The notes below the pieces were generated by a model, which was given only the letters and a program-made list of their open reading frames with translations, did not search any database and had not been told where the DNA came from. DNA of 64,000 nucleotides from assembly GCA_964019425.1 (NCBI GenBank), contig OZ025781.1, forward strand, positions 874,501 through 938,500. The letters run 5' to 3'. The position numbers and the translations under genes were made by a program. The stretch is from Flectonema sp. DT1601 (taxonomy: Eukaryota > Euglenozoa > Diplonemea > Diplonemida > Diplonemidae). Positions 55,601-63,148 of the stretch are shown piece after piece; positions within the stretch are counted from its first letter, which is position 1; each line of letters opens with the position of its first letter.

Positions 55601-56756
55601 CTTCTGGCCTAGTACTGTCAGAGCCGCTTGGGAAGAAACGGCTTATAAGCGACGTCATTGGAGCTCGTGGTGTTGGAAGTGCCGTCTTATCACCCCTGAG
55701 TTCCCGTATTTTTCTGTAGGTCCACGAGAAGCCCTTATCACAACCTTGGGAGGCTACTTGGCTGGGGGATAGAGGAGCTAGGATACGTTCCCTTCCCTTG
55801 TGTCGAGGCTTGCACCACTTGTTGGGTAGCTTGGCGATTGCTACTTTTTCTACCGTATGGACAAAGTTGTTTGAGAGTTTCTTCAAGGATTTTATCTTTA
55901 ATAGTCGTGTTGTGTGTGATTCCAATGTATCAGAAAAGGCTGTCCAGTGTGCATCTTGGAACTGATTGAGGAGCCATTTGCGGTGTGGTGGTGAGTTGCT
56001 AAAGTTTGAGAAAGTCGTGATATCGAAGTCCGCTAAGATAGGTGTATGATCCGACATTAGTGCGTCAGGGTCATATTGGCAAACGCTCAGACATTTATGC
56101 TGAGGAGAGTGTAAGACCAGATCGGGGGTTGTACCGTGTTTCGGAATCGTCGGTTTGAGCTGAACTAACTCCAATCCGTTGTCATTTATCCAGTCAAAGA
56201 CCGTTGAGCCTGCTGATTTTGTAGGGACTTTCTGTGACCAGGATTCATGATGGGCGTTAAAGTCACCAAAAGCCATGTCACCTAGATCGTATGATGATGG
56301 AAGGCGTGAAACACCGGGTGGAATATATATATTCTTAAAAGTTATGGAACCTATTGTTGAAGCGAGGCTGAATTCCAGCGCCTCAATGTCGGAGGATCCA
56401 GATGATACGTCGTTGTTGTGAGAGATCTTTAAACCATTTCTGAAATACGTCAGTAGGCCACCACCCCGGCTCTTGGAGACTGTCTTCCTGTCTCTCCTAA
56501 TGTACGAGTACCCATCCATATGTAAAAGATCACTGTTGTTCTCATTCAGCCAGGTCTCCTGCAGGTTTATTATATCAGGGTTTGTTGCGTTAACGATGGA
56601 CTCTAAGGCTGCTCTAGTGTTAGTAAGCGACCTTAGATTCCAGGATAAAATTCTCAGAGGACCCGGGTTTTGTTCTATCCCCGATCGGATTAAGAGCTGC
56701 CTCGCGGTGACCGTCAGATGGAAATCCCTGCTGGGATGTGGTTGGGGATGTCGTTG
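52602..56756 (-). CDS. LINE ORF2: AP endonuclease, reverse transcriptase, RNase H, zinc knuckle
   Basis: 1384 codons continue in the ORF1 frame directly after its UAG; the first ATG is only at 56519, inside the endonuclease. After the 2A-like motif comes LRILSWNLRSL, then LQETWL, AFGDFNAHHESW and MSDHTPI, a full set of AP-endonuclease motifs. The RT has SYRPISMTSIVAKFIEALI, FFDISGAFDNVSH, GVPQGSILGPLLF and the catalytic YADD (54848-54837). RNase H shows YTDASY, AEQRALISAL, ISDSQSSL and GNELADSLA, giving the D-E-D-D set. A C-terminal knuckle follows (CRFCNHTDTDAHHLLSRC). All catalytic motifs look intact. Initiation at 56519 would lose the first endonuclease strand, which argues for expression from ORF1 by readthrough. 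Confidence 0.95.
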   Translation of the reverse strand, partial: QRHPQPHPSRDFHLTVTARQLLIRSGIEQNPGPLRILSWNLRSLTNTRAALESIVNATNPDIINLQETWLNENNSDLLHMDGYSYIRRDRKTVSKSRGGGLLTYFRNGLKISHNNDVSSGSSDIEALEFSLASTIGSITFKNIYIPPGVSRLPSSYDLGDMAFGDFNAHHESWSQKVPTKSAGSTVFDWINDNGLELVQLKPTIPKHGTTPDLVLHSPQHKCLSVCQYDPDALMSDHTPILADFDITTFSNFSNSPPHRKWLLNQFQDAHWTAFSDTLESHTTRLLKIKSLKKLSNNFVHTVEKVAIAKLPNKWCKPRHKGRERILAPLSPSQVASQGCDKGFSWTYRKIRELRGDKTALPTPRAPMTSLISRFFPSGSDSTRPEAPKVKPGDYETPECSPFSQEEARAVFSSLKRTNSAGPDSISNNMLLHLGPQMILVLLRIANWSLRRGILPECFKKANVIPFLKGNGKDPSEPSSYRPISMTSIVAKFIEALILRRLEHLLEGSLDPNQSGFVPGRTTDENIAILANAASETRQDFEKCGVLLFFDISGAFDNVSHRILVERLIPLLPKPYVRWLVDFLSNRSARLLYGKTYSKDIGCNKGVPQGSILGPLLFRLYVDTLPRSVTKADIKLLYADDLSVFVSSNKIGDLETKANEAIGQVESWLSDSNMSLSQAKTEFLAIGTRFDSGKGLCRFPRLYLPSTKRLESFSQPSLLLDKLDEGPGAQLNLESGPVFPLTVNGRDVSTRTDFRSRVGKKKLDIFTAIPIRRVEHARYLGVLIDDRLTFEPQLNKVTSTMKRGIGLLKMISSFEIKTEVLRQLVNGLVLARAYHGLAAYAPYLRRDSWKRVETIHRKLMLKLTGCSSSASVQAVSVESDILPFKQHLAKSMALIYERYQRYAENAPTWSLFNGEGEEGRWESSATHFSKCFPTPSVKSRFYLPHHQAPWEPPPNVTVLPSRDFRKSPDTEHNLNYALASIESLPPAIARVYTDASYFEDKDGCYHCGNAAVLVFRNKCYTKLQRYNPSLMIYNAEQRALISALDIVRDNSPQLPNGRIHIISDSQSSLSSLAKGYLCQHSRTNHEILSQISTLNRPFTMQFVPSHCGVIGNELADSLASKAASSEIPLTEVPFDYRMAQCSIVNQVRKAWLRSRDTRHVHNLATSSGRVQKFHQDLLRSDEIIIARVRTGHHELVKLPALGLTDCRFCNHTDTDAHHLLSRCNGARIIVQQFFPDIPQCDDPTNDGQHHHTFFATENQPKLAAMLKDLESYLQSFPLRAALPRQWLLRHLVKFSNLPKLTSRDKLEVLQAIDNAYNHTVIEEIHNFLWTVELFCYNGIEKTQFTDLLNKIHYANYERIERKWFDYKVRGPPTRSYIDILFKINP
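56658..56684 (-). other. 2A-like ribosome-skipping motif SGIEQNPGP
   Basis: 33 codons after the UAG the frame reads RQLLIRSGIEQNPGP, immediately followed by the endonuclease start LRILSW. Trypanosoma cruzi L1Tc has LLLSGDIEQNPGP in the same place. The usual Asp is Gly here; copy 2 also has SGIE, so this is the family state and not a private change. Separation would occur between the last Gly and Pro. Confidence 0.8.
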
Positions 56757-56762
56757 CTATTG
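56751..56762 (-). promoter_or_regulatory. candidate leaky UAG stop between ORF1 and ORF2
   Basis: On the minus strand the junction reads CAA TAG CAA CGA, with ORF1 before and ORF2 after in the same frame. The tobamovirus leaky stop is CAA UAG CAA UUA (consensus UAG CAR YYA). The match covers the flanking CAA codons and the third codon's first and last base. Readthrough itself is inferred. Confidence 0.55.
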
Positions 56763-58799
56763 CTTTGACATAGAACTCCGGTGAGGCGTCCTACCCCGTG
56801 ATCTGCTGGGGGTATTCGTTCTGTCCCCGTAGGGAGAGAAGGAGTCTTGTAGCTGCTTTGCCACCTCTGATTCCTGTCCCAGGACTGATTTAGACCTGAT
56901 TCTGTTCAGCATCGTCTTGTTGGATGCTTTCTTCGGAGGTGCCTTCGTGACTGGTGCTGTTGTGACTTCAGCAGTTGGAGGCTGTGCCGGCTTACCGTGC
57001 ACCGGAGGTTTCATGTTCTGAGGTGGCACTTCAGTTGTTTCCGCAAGAGGAGACCCTTCCGGCGATGAGGACTGTTGAAGAACAGTGTGTTCGATCGAGA
57101 GTTTCTGCTCGTGCATTTGGTTAAGCCGAGCTAACAACTCCGATATTCTTCGTGACAGGTTAGCCACTTCGTCGGTGAGTCGGGAGTTCTGTTCCTGCAT
57201 TTTAACTTGCTGTTTCAGAAGATCTTGGATGCGAGCGTCTCTGTCTTCTAATGACGCCTGTGTCCGTGCTGACTGGTCCTTCTGTTGTTGATCTTGACGA
57301 GCCATGAGATCCGAGGCCTGTTCTGTTAAGCCCGTCACTTTGTCGGTTAGGTGGCCGTTCTGGACCTGCATCTGTCGCTGTTGTTTGAGAAGTTCTCCGA
57401 TTCGAGTGTCCTTAGCGGAGTCGGATGGGGACGTAGTGTCAGTTGGGGTGCTGTTGTCCGGTGAAGGAGCAGAGTCATCTGGTGAGCTATCATCTATTGT
57501 TGAAGTAGGGAGCGATGGATATTCCGCTTCGTTACGTGGTGGCGGTTCTCGTTTGGACTCTCGGTTTATAGTCAGGAGGCCATGTCCCTTGCAGTGAACG
57601 GTGGAGAAGGTCGGTTCTTCTAGTGATTTCACTACAAAGAAACCTCTGCTACCCTTCTTCCTGTGGTGAGTCGCTGTGTCTACAATCCAACCCTGTCCAC
57701 CTAGAATCTTGATGAGGTCTGTAGTGCTGATCCTATGGAGAGAGGGACCTGTTATGAAGTAGCGGGTACCCGGTGTTGGAGGAGGCATGGCTAGTTGTCC
57801 CAGAGTCTTACGTGTATCTAGTTCCCTTCCCGGGTAAGTAACTAAACCAAGCTTCTTCGTTCCACGAAGAAGGATGACTGCCGCGTCGCAATAATCTGCA
57901 GCCTTGCGGGCAGTATTTAAGTCTGCTGTGTCCAGTCTGATCACGACTGTTTTCGGTAGGTCTTCTTGTATGTGTCTCGAAGCAGAGATAAAGAAGCCCT
58001 TGTGTTCCGCTGGAACGTGCGCTTGCAGGCGGTGAACTGCATCAGTAGGTATACGAAGGTTCACCGATGACACCTTCGGGGTGCGGACTTTAGATGCCCA
58101 TATCTGGTGACGGTCTATGGGAGAGAAAGAGTGGTTCTTCGCAAAGTCGTTGTAGATCTTCAAGGCCGCTGCAGATAGATCCGAGGTTGAGAGTGCTTCG
58201 GTCTCACCGTGTCCAGAGTGGTAGTTCAGTTGAACCACTCCGTTCGATACAGGATCCCCGCCCGAACGGACTAAAAGTTTGGCTATGGAGCCTGAGATTG
58301 TCGTTGCGTAGGCCTTGCGGACTACCGTCTTACCATCTAAGAGCAAAGGTACTTGAATAAGGGTACCTTTACCCGGGTCTTCAGTTGTAATTGCCGTTAA
58401 ACGGCCTGTGTTGCTTCGTCGTTGGAGTTGTGGTATCTGGTCTGTCGGTAACAGAAATACAGCCGAAGCCACTGCAGGGTTGTTGATGACTTCACAGCCA
58501 TCTTTGACCTTAAGGTCCCAATCCTCATCGCGGAGTTGAGCCTTCCCCCACGGTTTTGCTGGTTTTAGTTGTCTGGACACTACTGTTGCCCATGACGAGT
58601 TCTTCTTCGTATCTTCAGAACCCGTCTGCCTCGGTGTTTTCGACTTTGGTCTCGGTGATGGAGCCGTTCTCGGTGGAGCTGCCTTCGGTCTCGACACTGA
58701 TGGCGGCGGAGGTTGCTTGTTCCTGCCATCTTGCGTGTTAGCTACCATGCTTAGCAGGGCGCTTAACAAGGTCTTCAACTGGACCCTCTTCTTTTTCAT
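56757..58799 (-). CDS. LINE ORF1 protein
   Basis: 680 residues, MKKKRVQLKTLLSALLSMVA onward. It has a basic, Pro/Ser-rich N-terminus, a central globular part with YFITGPSLHRISTTDLIKIL and RGFFVVKSLEEP (possibly RNA-binding, no named domain recognised), an acidic Ser/Thr linker, and a long Gln-rich coiled coil (about 455-590) suited to oligomerisation. No CCHC knuckle is seen. It ends MSKQ followed by UAG. Probably the nucleic-acid-binding/chaperone protein of the retrotransposition particle. Confidence 0.85.
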   Translation of the reverse strand: MKKKRVQLKTLLSALLSMVANTQDGRNKQPPPPSVSRPKAAPPRTAPSPRPKSKTPRQTGSEDTKKNSSWATVVSRQLKPAKPWGKAQLRDEDWDLKVKDGCEVINNPAVASAVFLLPTDQIPQLQRRSNTGRLTAITTEDPGKGTLIQVPLLLDGKTVVRKAYATTISGSIAKLLVRSGGDPVSNGVVQLNYHSGHGETEALSTSDLSAAALKIYNDFAKNHSFSPIDRHQIWASKVRTPKVSSVNLRIPTDAVHRLQAHVPAEHKGFFISASRHIQEDLPKTVVIRLDTADLNTARKAADYCDAAVILLRGTKKLGLVTYPGRELDTRKTLGQLAMPPPTPGTRYFITGPSLHRISTTDLIKILGGQGWIVDTATHHRKKGSRGFFVVKSLEEPTFSTVHCKGHGLLTINRESKREPPPRNEAEYPSLPTSTIDDSSPDDSAPSPDNSTPTDTTSPSDSAKDTRIGELLKQQRQMQVQNGHLTDKVTGLTEQASDLMARQDQQQKDQSARTQASLEDRDARIQDLLKQQVKMQEQNSRLTDEVANLSRRISELLARLNQMHEQKLSIEHTVLQQSSSPEGSPLAETTEVPPQNMKPPVHGKPAQPPTAEVTTAPVTKAPPKKASNKTMLNRIRSKSVLGQESEVAKQLQDSFSPYGDRTNTPSRSRGRTPHRSSMSKQ

Positions 58800-58870
58800 T
58801 GTTTTTTTGGAGATGTTACTGAGGGGAGACGCACCTTACTGCTCTTTCACCGTATTGTTTGGATCGAGAT

Positions 58871-58907
58871 CAATAAAGTACAGAAACTGTAGCTTTAGAA
58901 TCGTTGG
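58871..58907 (-). other. spliced-leader sequence at the 5' end of the LINE
   Basis: 37 nt beginning CCAACGATTCTAAAGC and ending ACAGTTTCTGTACTTTATTG, directly after the target duplication plus CCA. It matches euglenozoan mini-exons as I remember them. There is no GT donor after it and no leader-RNA intron, so it is a captured leader, not an SL RNA gene. Confidence 0.85.
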
Positions 58908-59045
58908 TGGAGAAGTGATTGAACTTGAGGACAAGAAACGACTTCCAATAGAAGTGACGCTACAAAGTCCTGAAAGATCAAGAGCAGTGATTCGAGAACA
59001 GGAAGTCAAAAAATTATCTCTAATAGTAACAACACTACTAAGACC

Positions 59046-59069
59046 TGAAAGTTAGTTAGTTAGTGAAAG
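59046..59069. mobile_element. tail-only LINE insertion: (TTAG)3 between TGAAAG duplications
   Basis: The sequence is TGAAAG, then TTAGTTAGTTAG, then TGAAAG, inside an LRR unit of gene B. Without the insert and one TGAAAG the unit reads GACCTGAAAGGTCAAGAG, as in its neighbours. The 12-bp insert equals half of the LINE's own 3' tail and the duplication length equals that of the full LINE. Confidence 0.8.
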
Positions 59070-59093
59070 GTCAAGAGCAGTGATTTGTGAACA

Positions 59094-59806
59094 GGAAAAA
59101 AAAAAAAAAAAATTAACCAGTGTTTAGGGGTTTGAATCCCATGGATCCCGTCGCTCAGGCGGTCCGGTGGAGAACCGGGTAGGGCACTGTGAACGAGTTG
59201 CGGTCCAGGTGGCGTCGGAAGGCCACCGCACCAACAGATTTGTTTCTTCGCACAACAGTAGCTTGGAGACCGTAAGAGACCCAAGGTGGTTCACAACCGC
59301 TCGAACAACCGCGTGTGAAGGAACAAGATTGAAAAGAAAAGAATATAAGAAAAGAAATGCCACACACAAAAAACGACGTAGTAAAGCAGAGAGGTAGGGG
59401 GAGGGATGGCCTCTTTCTCCACACATTGCATGGGAGCTCCCCGAGTAACTCGCGGGGCTGATACTGTTAATACATTTCAGGCGACCTGAACTTATAATCC
59501 CCCCATGCGTGAAAAGACTAAACGGGGGAAGTTTGAAGGAAATGGGGGTAAAGGGAAATCATGCCACTAAGGAAAAAATAAAAACCCGGTGGCCCCTGTG
59601 AGCTCTGGGTGCCTGAGTCTCCCGGGCCGGATCACCTGACCTTCTGCTATGTTGTCCTTTTTTTTTTTTTTAAAGGTTAGGCTACCGGAAAATAAAACGG
59701 GGGTAAAAGAATACACAGCAACAACAATACGTCAGCACTCTAGTTACACACAAGGTGCATCCAGGTAACACCACGAGGAGGCGCGCTATCCGAGTTTCGT
59801 TACCCA
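59094..59806 (-). mobile_element. 0.7-kb non-autonomous element sharing the LINE 5' module
   Basis: Inserted in gene B. Minus-strand 59441-59249 is close to 26175-26367, the 5' module of LINE copy 2 (GTTACTCGGGGAGCTCC, TTGTTCCTTCACAC, GGTTGTGAACCACCTTGGGT). Past CAAGCTA it diverges into a GC-rich stretch and a T-run. Possible 15-bp target copies are AGTGATTTGTGAACA (59079-59093) and AGTGATTCGTGAACA (59807-59821). This phrase recurs in every LRR unit, so the duplication is not secure. It may be analogous to RIME/NARTc, short partners of ingi/L1Tc. No ORF seen. Confidence 0.6.
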
Positions 59807-60586
59807 AGTGATTCGTGAACACTCATACAAGAAATAATCCTTAATAGCTACAACATTATGAAGACATGAAAGGTCAATAGTAATGATTTGTGAACAGGAA
59901 GTCAAAAAATAAAACCCAATAGTGGTAACACTACTAAGTCCTGAAAGATCAAGAGTAGTGATTCGTGTACAGGAAGACAAGAAAAAATCCTCAACAGTGG
60001 TGACACTTTTAAGACCTGAAAGGTTAAGGGAGGTGATTGAACTTGAGGACAAGAAATTACCTCCAATAGTAGTGACGCTACTAAGTTCTGAAAGATCAAG
60101 AGCAGTGATTTGAGAACATTTACGCAAGAAGCCTTGAGATATGACTGTGATGTCGGAATTCGAATTGCGGAAAGATATCTGTAATAATTTAGCATCTAAA
60201 GGCAGCAAATCAGTAAAAGTGAGGCAACCGTCTTCTGAGAATGTAGGGGTGTCCAGATATAATTTCCCGCTGTTGCTTCGAAGCCAACGAAGAAGCCTTT
60301 CCCGCATAGAATCATCAACAAACCAGCATTTACCGAACAAACGAAACCGCTTCTTCCACATTTCCAATTCGCTGTTTGTATCCACTCCGTGATCCGCAAG
60401 CCTCTCAGTTTCACAAAGAATGTCACCAGCAAACGAGAGTTCAACTTCCTCCAGATCGATATCCCACTCCTCAGCCGCCGCCGTCAACACGTCGCTCACA
60501 ATGGAATCAACACTAGCCGTGACTGACACCGCAGGGAGTCCCAAATCTGGGCAAGTTACAGAAATTTGCATTTTGTTGAGTAATCT

Positions 60587-61892
60587 GCCGAAAAGAAACG
60601 AAGGGGTAACTTGACACTGTGATTAAATATAAGAGGGTGTTAATTATCCAGAAAATGTGTGTCCAAACGTCAAATGATTCCTTCTTTCCTTTTATCGGTG
60701 TATTGTTGGGGTTGTTGTACTTCTCCCTCTCTGATAGCAGCCTTCCCCTGGTTGGAACAACAATAAACTTCTTAATACTAAAATAGGTAAGAGGGTTAAA
60801 CTGAAAAAAGTGACAGAAAATTGGTTGAAACCTTTGACAGTAACAACTTTAATTATTTGTAGTAGTAATTGATAGGCCTGGAGCAGGGGGGTTAATTGTT
60901 CGAGTTCGTACGTAAAATACAAATGTTTTGTATCATAAACAACATAACGATAATTTAACATTAGTTCTGAGATACAGTGACTAAAGGTAATGTTAGTGTA
61001 GGTATACACACTGTGATTGACGTAAATACTTTACATTATAATAAATGTTTCTAACTTAGCTGCATACACATCTCTTTTTCCGTGTTGGAGCAGGGGGGAT
61101 GTATGTTCGATTTTGTAAAAATTACAACTGTGTTGTATCATAAAAACATAAAGATAATTTAACATTAGTTTTAAATACAGTGACTAAGGGTGATGCGCAA
61201 CTTAGCATATTAAAGTAACTATAGGTTTCGAGAGTAATCCATATACCTCTTACCTCTATTCTCTCTCATCAGTATGGTGTAGAAGTAAGTCAGTCAAATG
61301 TTGAGACTGAGTCATTCCAGTTTGCAGGACTGGAATGTAGTTACTTTAAGTTTCATGTTCATAATAAAAAAAAACATATTTTTTACTGTTACTAGTTCGT
61401 AGCTCACTAGAGCAGGGGGGGTAAAAAAATGATAACAAACACAAGAAAAAAAAGGTCGCAAGACTCAGAGACGGTACAATTGTGAGTATTTGAACATAAT
61501 AAACAAACTTAGCGGACTTTTAATTAGAACCGATGGGCCAATGCATAGCAGAAAACTACAACGGCTAGCCTTAATCGGAACGAGCAGTACATTACAATAA
61601 CGGTAATAAAATATTACCAACCTGATCTTCTTATAGACCCAATGGAGTGGTGAAATAATTCACTTCTTTGTTATTTCCCAAAAAGAACTAAATAAATTAT
61701 TCGACCCCACCGTGAAGTGTGTTATTATAATTTAGCTAACCATTTTACTTAACAACAAAAAACAAAAAAAAAAAATGTAAATTTAGAGATTTATTTCTAC
61801 GCTCATAAAGAAAATAAATAGCAAAAAGCAAAATAGGATGGTTGTGAAGGTTTTCGTAAGACAACAACTGCAGTTGCAATGGTGATGAACAT
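60587..61892. other. 1.3-kb gene-poor region with a 110-bp repeat pair
   Basis: No gene seen. 60879-60992 and 61086-61196 are diverged direct repeats (shared GGAGCAGGGGGG, TTGTATCATAA, GATAATTTAACATTAGTT, ATACAGTGACTAA). A third GAGCAGGGGGGG lies near 61410. A 9-bp hairpin CATTCCAGT/ACTGGAATG lies near 61313-61337. Confidence 0.6.
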
Positions 61893-63137
61893 TTAATAGA
61901 CCCATTGAGTTTTCATCATTGCTAAATATCTAGTTCTCACAAGACTATACGGAGTTGATACTCGAGAAGCCGTATAAACTGTGGGGAAGTATGAAGAACG
62001 AGGGAAGTACGAAGGAGTAGGAGACCTAGTCTGAGATACATCAATCTCATACTTGTAATCATCTTCATGAGATACATATCGAGACCGACTACCAGATGAG
62101 TATCGAGATCTTCGTGACGGAGTATCAAATGACGCTCGTCGAGGAGATTGCGTACCGAGAGATCGAGTTCCAGTATTAAAAACAACATCATCTTTAGAGT
62201 CTTCCTCGTCAATATTTATTGTAGCCTGAGTACCCACTGAAACAGAAAAAGATCGAGTAGCAGGTTTACGAACAACATCATTGTTGATGTGTACACCATG
62301 ACTACTATTCTTTAAGTGGTTCTCTGCTTTATCTCTGATGTTGACGTCTTTTGGTAATCCAGTGTCGAACATTTCATCAGCGAGGTTTTGAAGTTTTTCA
62401 GACAGCGACTTTTGACTTGCCGTACTTTGACCATCAGAGTCAGGTTGGTGTTGAAGGGACAGCAGTACTTTACAAAACTGAGCAAACAGATCGAAGAGTT
62501 CCGTTTTTCTAGTTAGCAGTAAATTAAAATCATCCGTCGCGTCAGATTGTTTTGACTCGCCATCAATAGGAAGTCTGCGGCTGGCTACGGACACACTCTC
62601 TTCAGGGGAAGTTGTTAAGTGTTTTTGATCCATCGTAAATATTGGATATTGAGCATCTGTTATATCGACTGATGAGGATGGTTGTCTATCATGTTGAACT
62701 CTTCTTGAAATGAATGGAGATCGAAGACACTTTAACTGCTGCTCATTTCCACCACCTGCACCCCAAAGTATTGGAGATTCTGTAGGTGTTGTGATGATGT
62801 GTTTTGAAGGAGTAAATCTCTGCATAGGAGCAGTATTATAACTCTGCATTGGAGTCATGTTAACAAGTAGTTCATCATCTTCATCTGGTTCAGTATCTGC
62901 CTGATCACTTCGATAACTAAAGGTCACTGGGCGAACTTCTGCTATCGATTCAAAACTAAAATCGAAAACCCGATCCTTGACGAAGTCTTGTTCTTCTGCT
63001 TCTCTACTTAACTCAACATCTGACAGTTTGAACATTTCATCCAAGTCTGGCCAATTATTCCTCTCTCCTTCTCTGAAAGGATTCCTTGGAGCAGTTCTTG
63101 TTTCCCATCCGTATGGTGTTTCCGACGGGTCAACCAT
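61893..63137 (-). CDS. unknown Ser-rich, mostly disordered protein
   Basis: 414 residues, intronless, starting MVDPSETPYGWETRTAPRNP. The N-terminal third is acidic with short hydrophobic patches (VRPVTFSYRSDQADTEPDED). A helical segment at about 200-250 (FNLLLTRKTELFDLFAQFCK) is the only likely ordered part. The C-terminus is rich in Arg, Ser and Tyr (RASFDTPSRRSRYSSGSRSR), a likely phosphorylation region. No family recognised. The acceptor TTAATATCTCACTCAG ends at 63147, 9 nt before the ATG, supporting a real gene. Confidence 0.65.
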   Translation of the reverse strand: MVDPSETPYGWETRTAPRNPFREGERNNWPDLDEMFKLSDVELSREAEEQDFVKDRVFDFSFESIAEVRPVTFSYRSDQADTEPDEDDELLVNMTPMQSYNTAPMQRFTPSKHIITTPTESPILWGAGGGNEQQLKCLRSPFISRRVQHDRQPSSSVDITDAQYPIFTMDQKHLTTSPEESVSVASRRLPIDGESKQSDATDDFNLLLTRKTELFDLFAQFCKVLLSLQHQPDSDGQSTASQKSLSEKLQNLADEMFDTGLPKDVNIRDKAENHLKNSSHGVHINNDVVRKPATRSFSVSVGTQATINIDEEDSKDDVVFNTGTRSLGTQSPRRASFDTPSRRSRYSSGSRSRYVSHEDDYKYEIDVSQTRSPTPSYFPRSSYFPTVYTASRVSTPYSLVRTRYLAMMKTQWVY

Positions 63138-63148
63138 CAGACTGTCCT

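Larger units (their letters stand above)
52174..58910 (-). mobile_element. LINE of the I/ingi type, ORFs open, spliced leader at its 5' end
   Basis: A 6.7-kb non-LTR retrotransposon inserted in gene B. Target duplications are AGAAG/AGAAGT at 52168-52172 and 58911-58916; joining the flanks recreates a normal LRR-coding unit. Order on the minus strand is CCA plus spliced leader (58910-58871), 5' UTR (58870-58800), ORF1 (58799-56757), ORF2 frame (56756-52602), then a 3' UTR with a 57-nt T-run (A-run on +). The 3' end is six CTAA units. The domain order EN-RT-RNase H puts it in the I superfamily, near ingi/L1Tc. No ORF break is visible, so it looks recent. Copy 2 carries about 195 bp more upstream of the leader, so this copy may lack its promoter. 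Confidence 0.93.
51817..60571 (-). pseudogene. second Ubl-LRR gene (gene B), split by transposon insertions
   Basis: Paralogue of gene A. The 5' part (60571-59807) encodes MQISVTCPDLGLPAVSV, the Ubl domain and LRR units up to YECSRIT. A middle piece (59093-58911) and a 3' part (52172-51817) continue the LRRs and end in ELPQNDSANRLQ. Between them sit a 0.7-kb element (59094-59806) and the 6.7-kb LINE (52174-58910); a 12-bp insertion lies within the middle piece. Leaving the insertions out, the LRR pattern runs on in register, so the gene was probably functional until recently. The leader acceptor TTTCTTTTCGGCAG (AG 60585-60586) is intact, so a truncated 261-residue Ubl-LRR protein might still be made. 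Confidence 0.85.

Noticed and set aside
58871-58907. SL RNA gene
   Set aside because: The leader is not followed by a GT donor or leader-RNA intron with an Sm site; it runs straight into the LINE 5' UTR.
59108-59135. tRNA-like B box (GGTTTGAATCC) suggesting a tRNA-derived SINE
   Set aside because: The flanking stem pairs poorly and no A box lies at the right distance.
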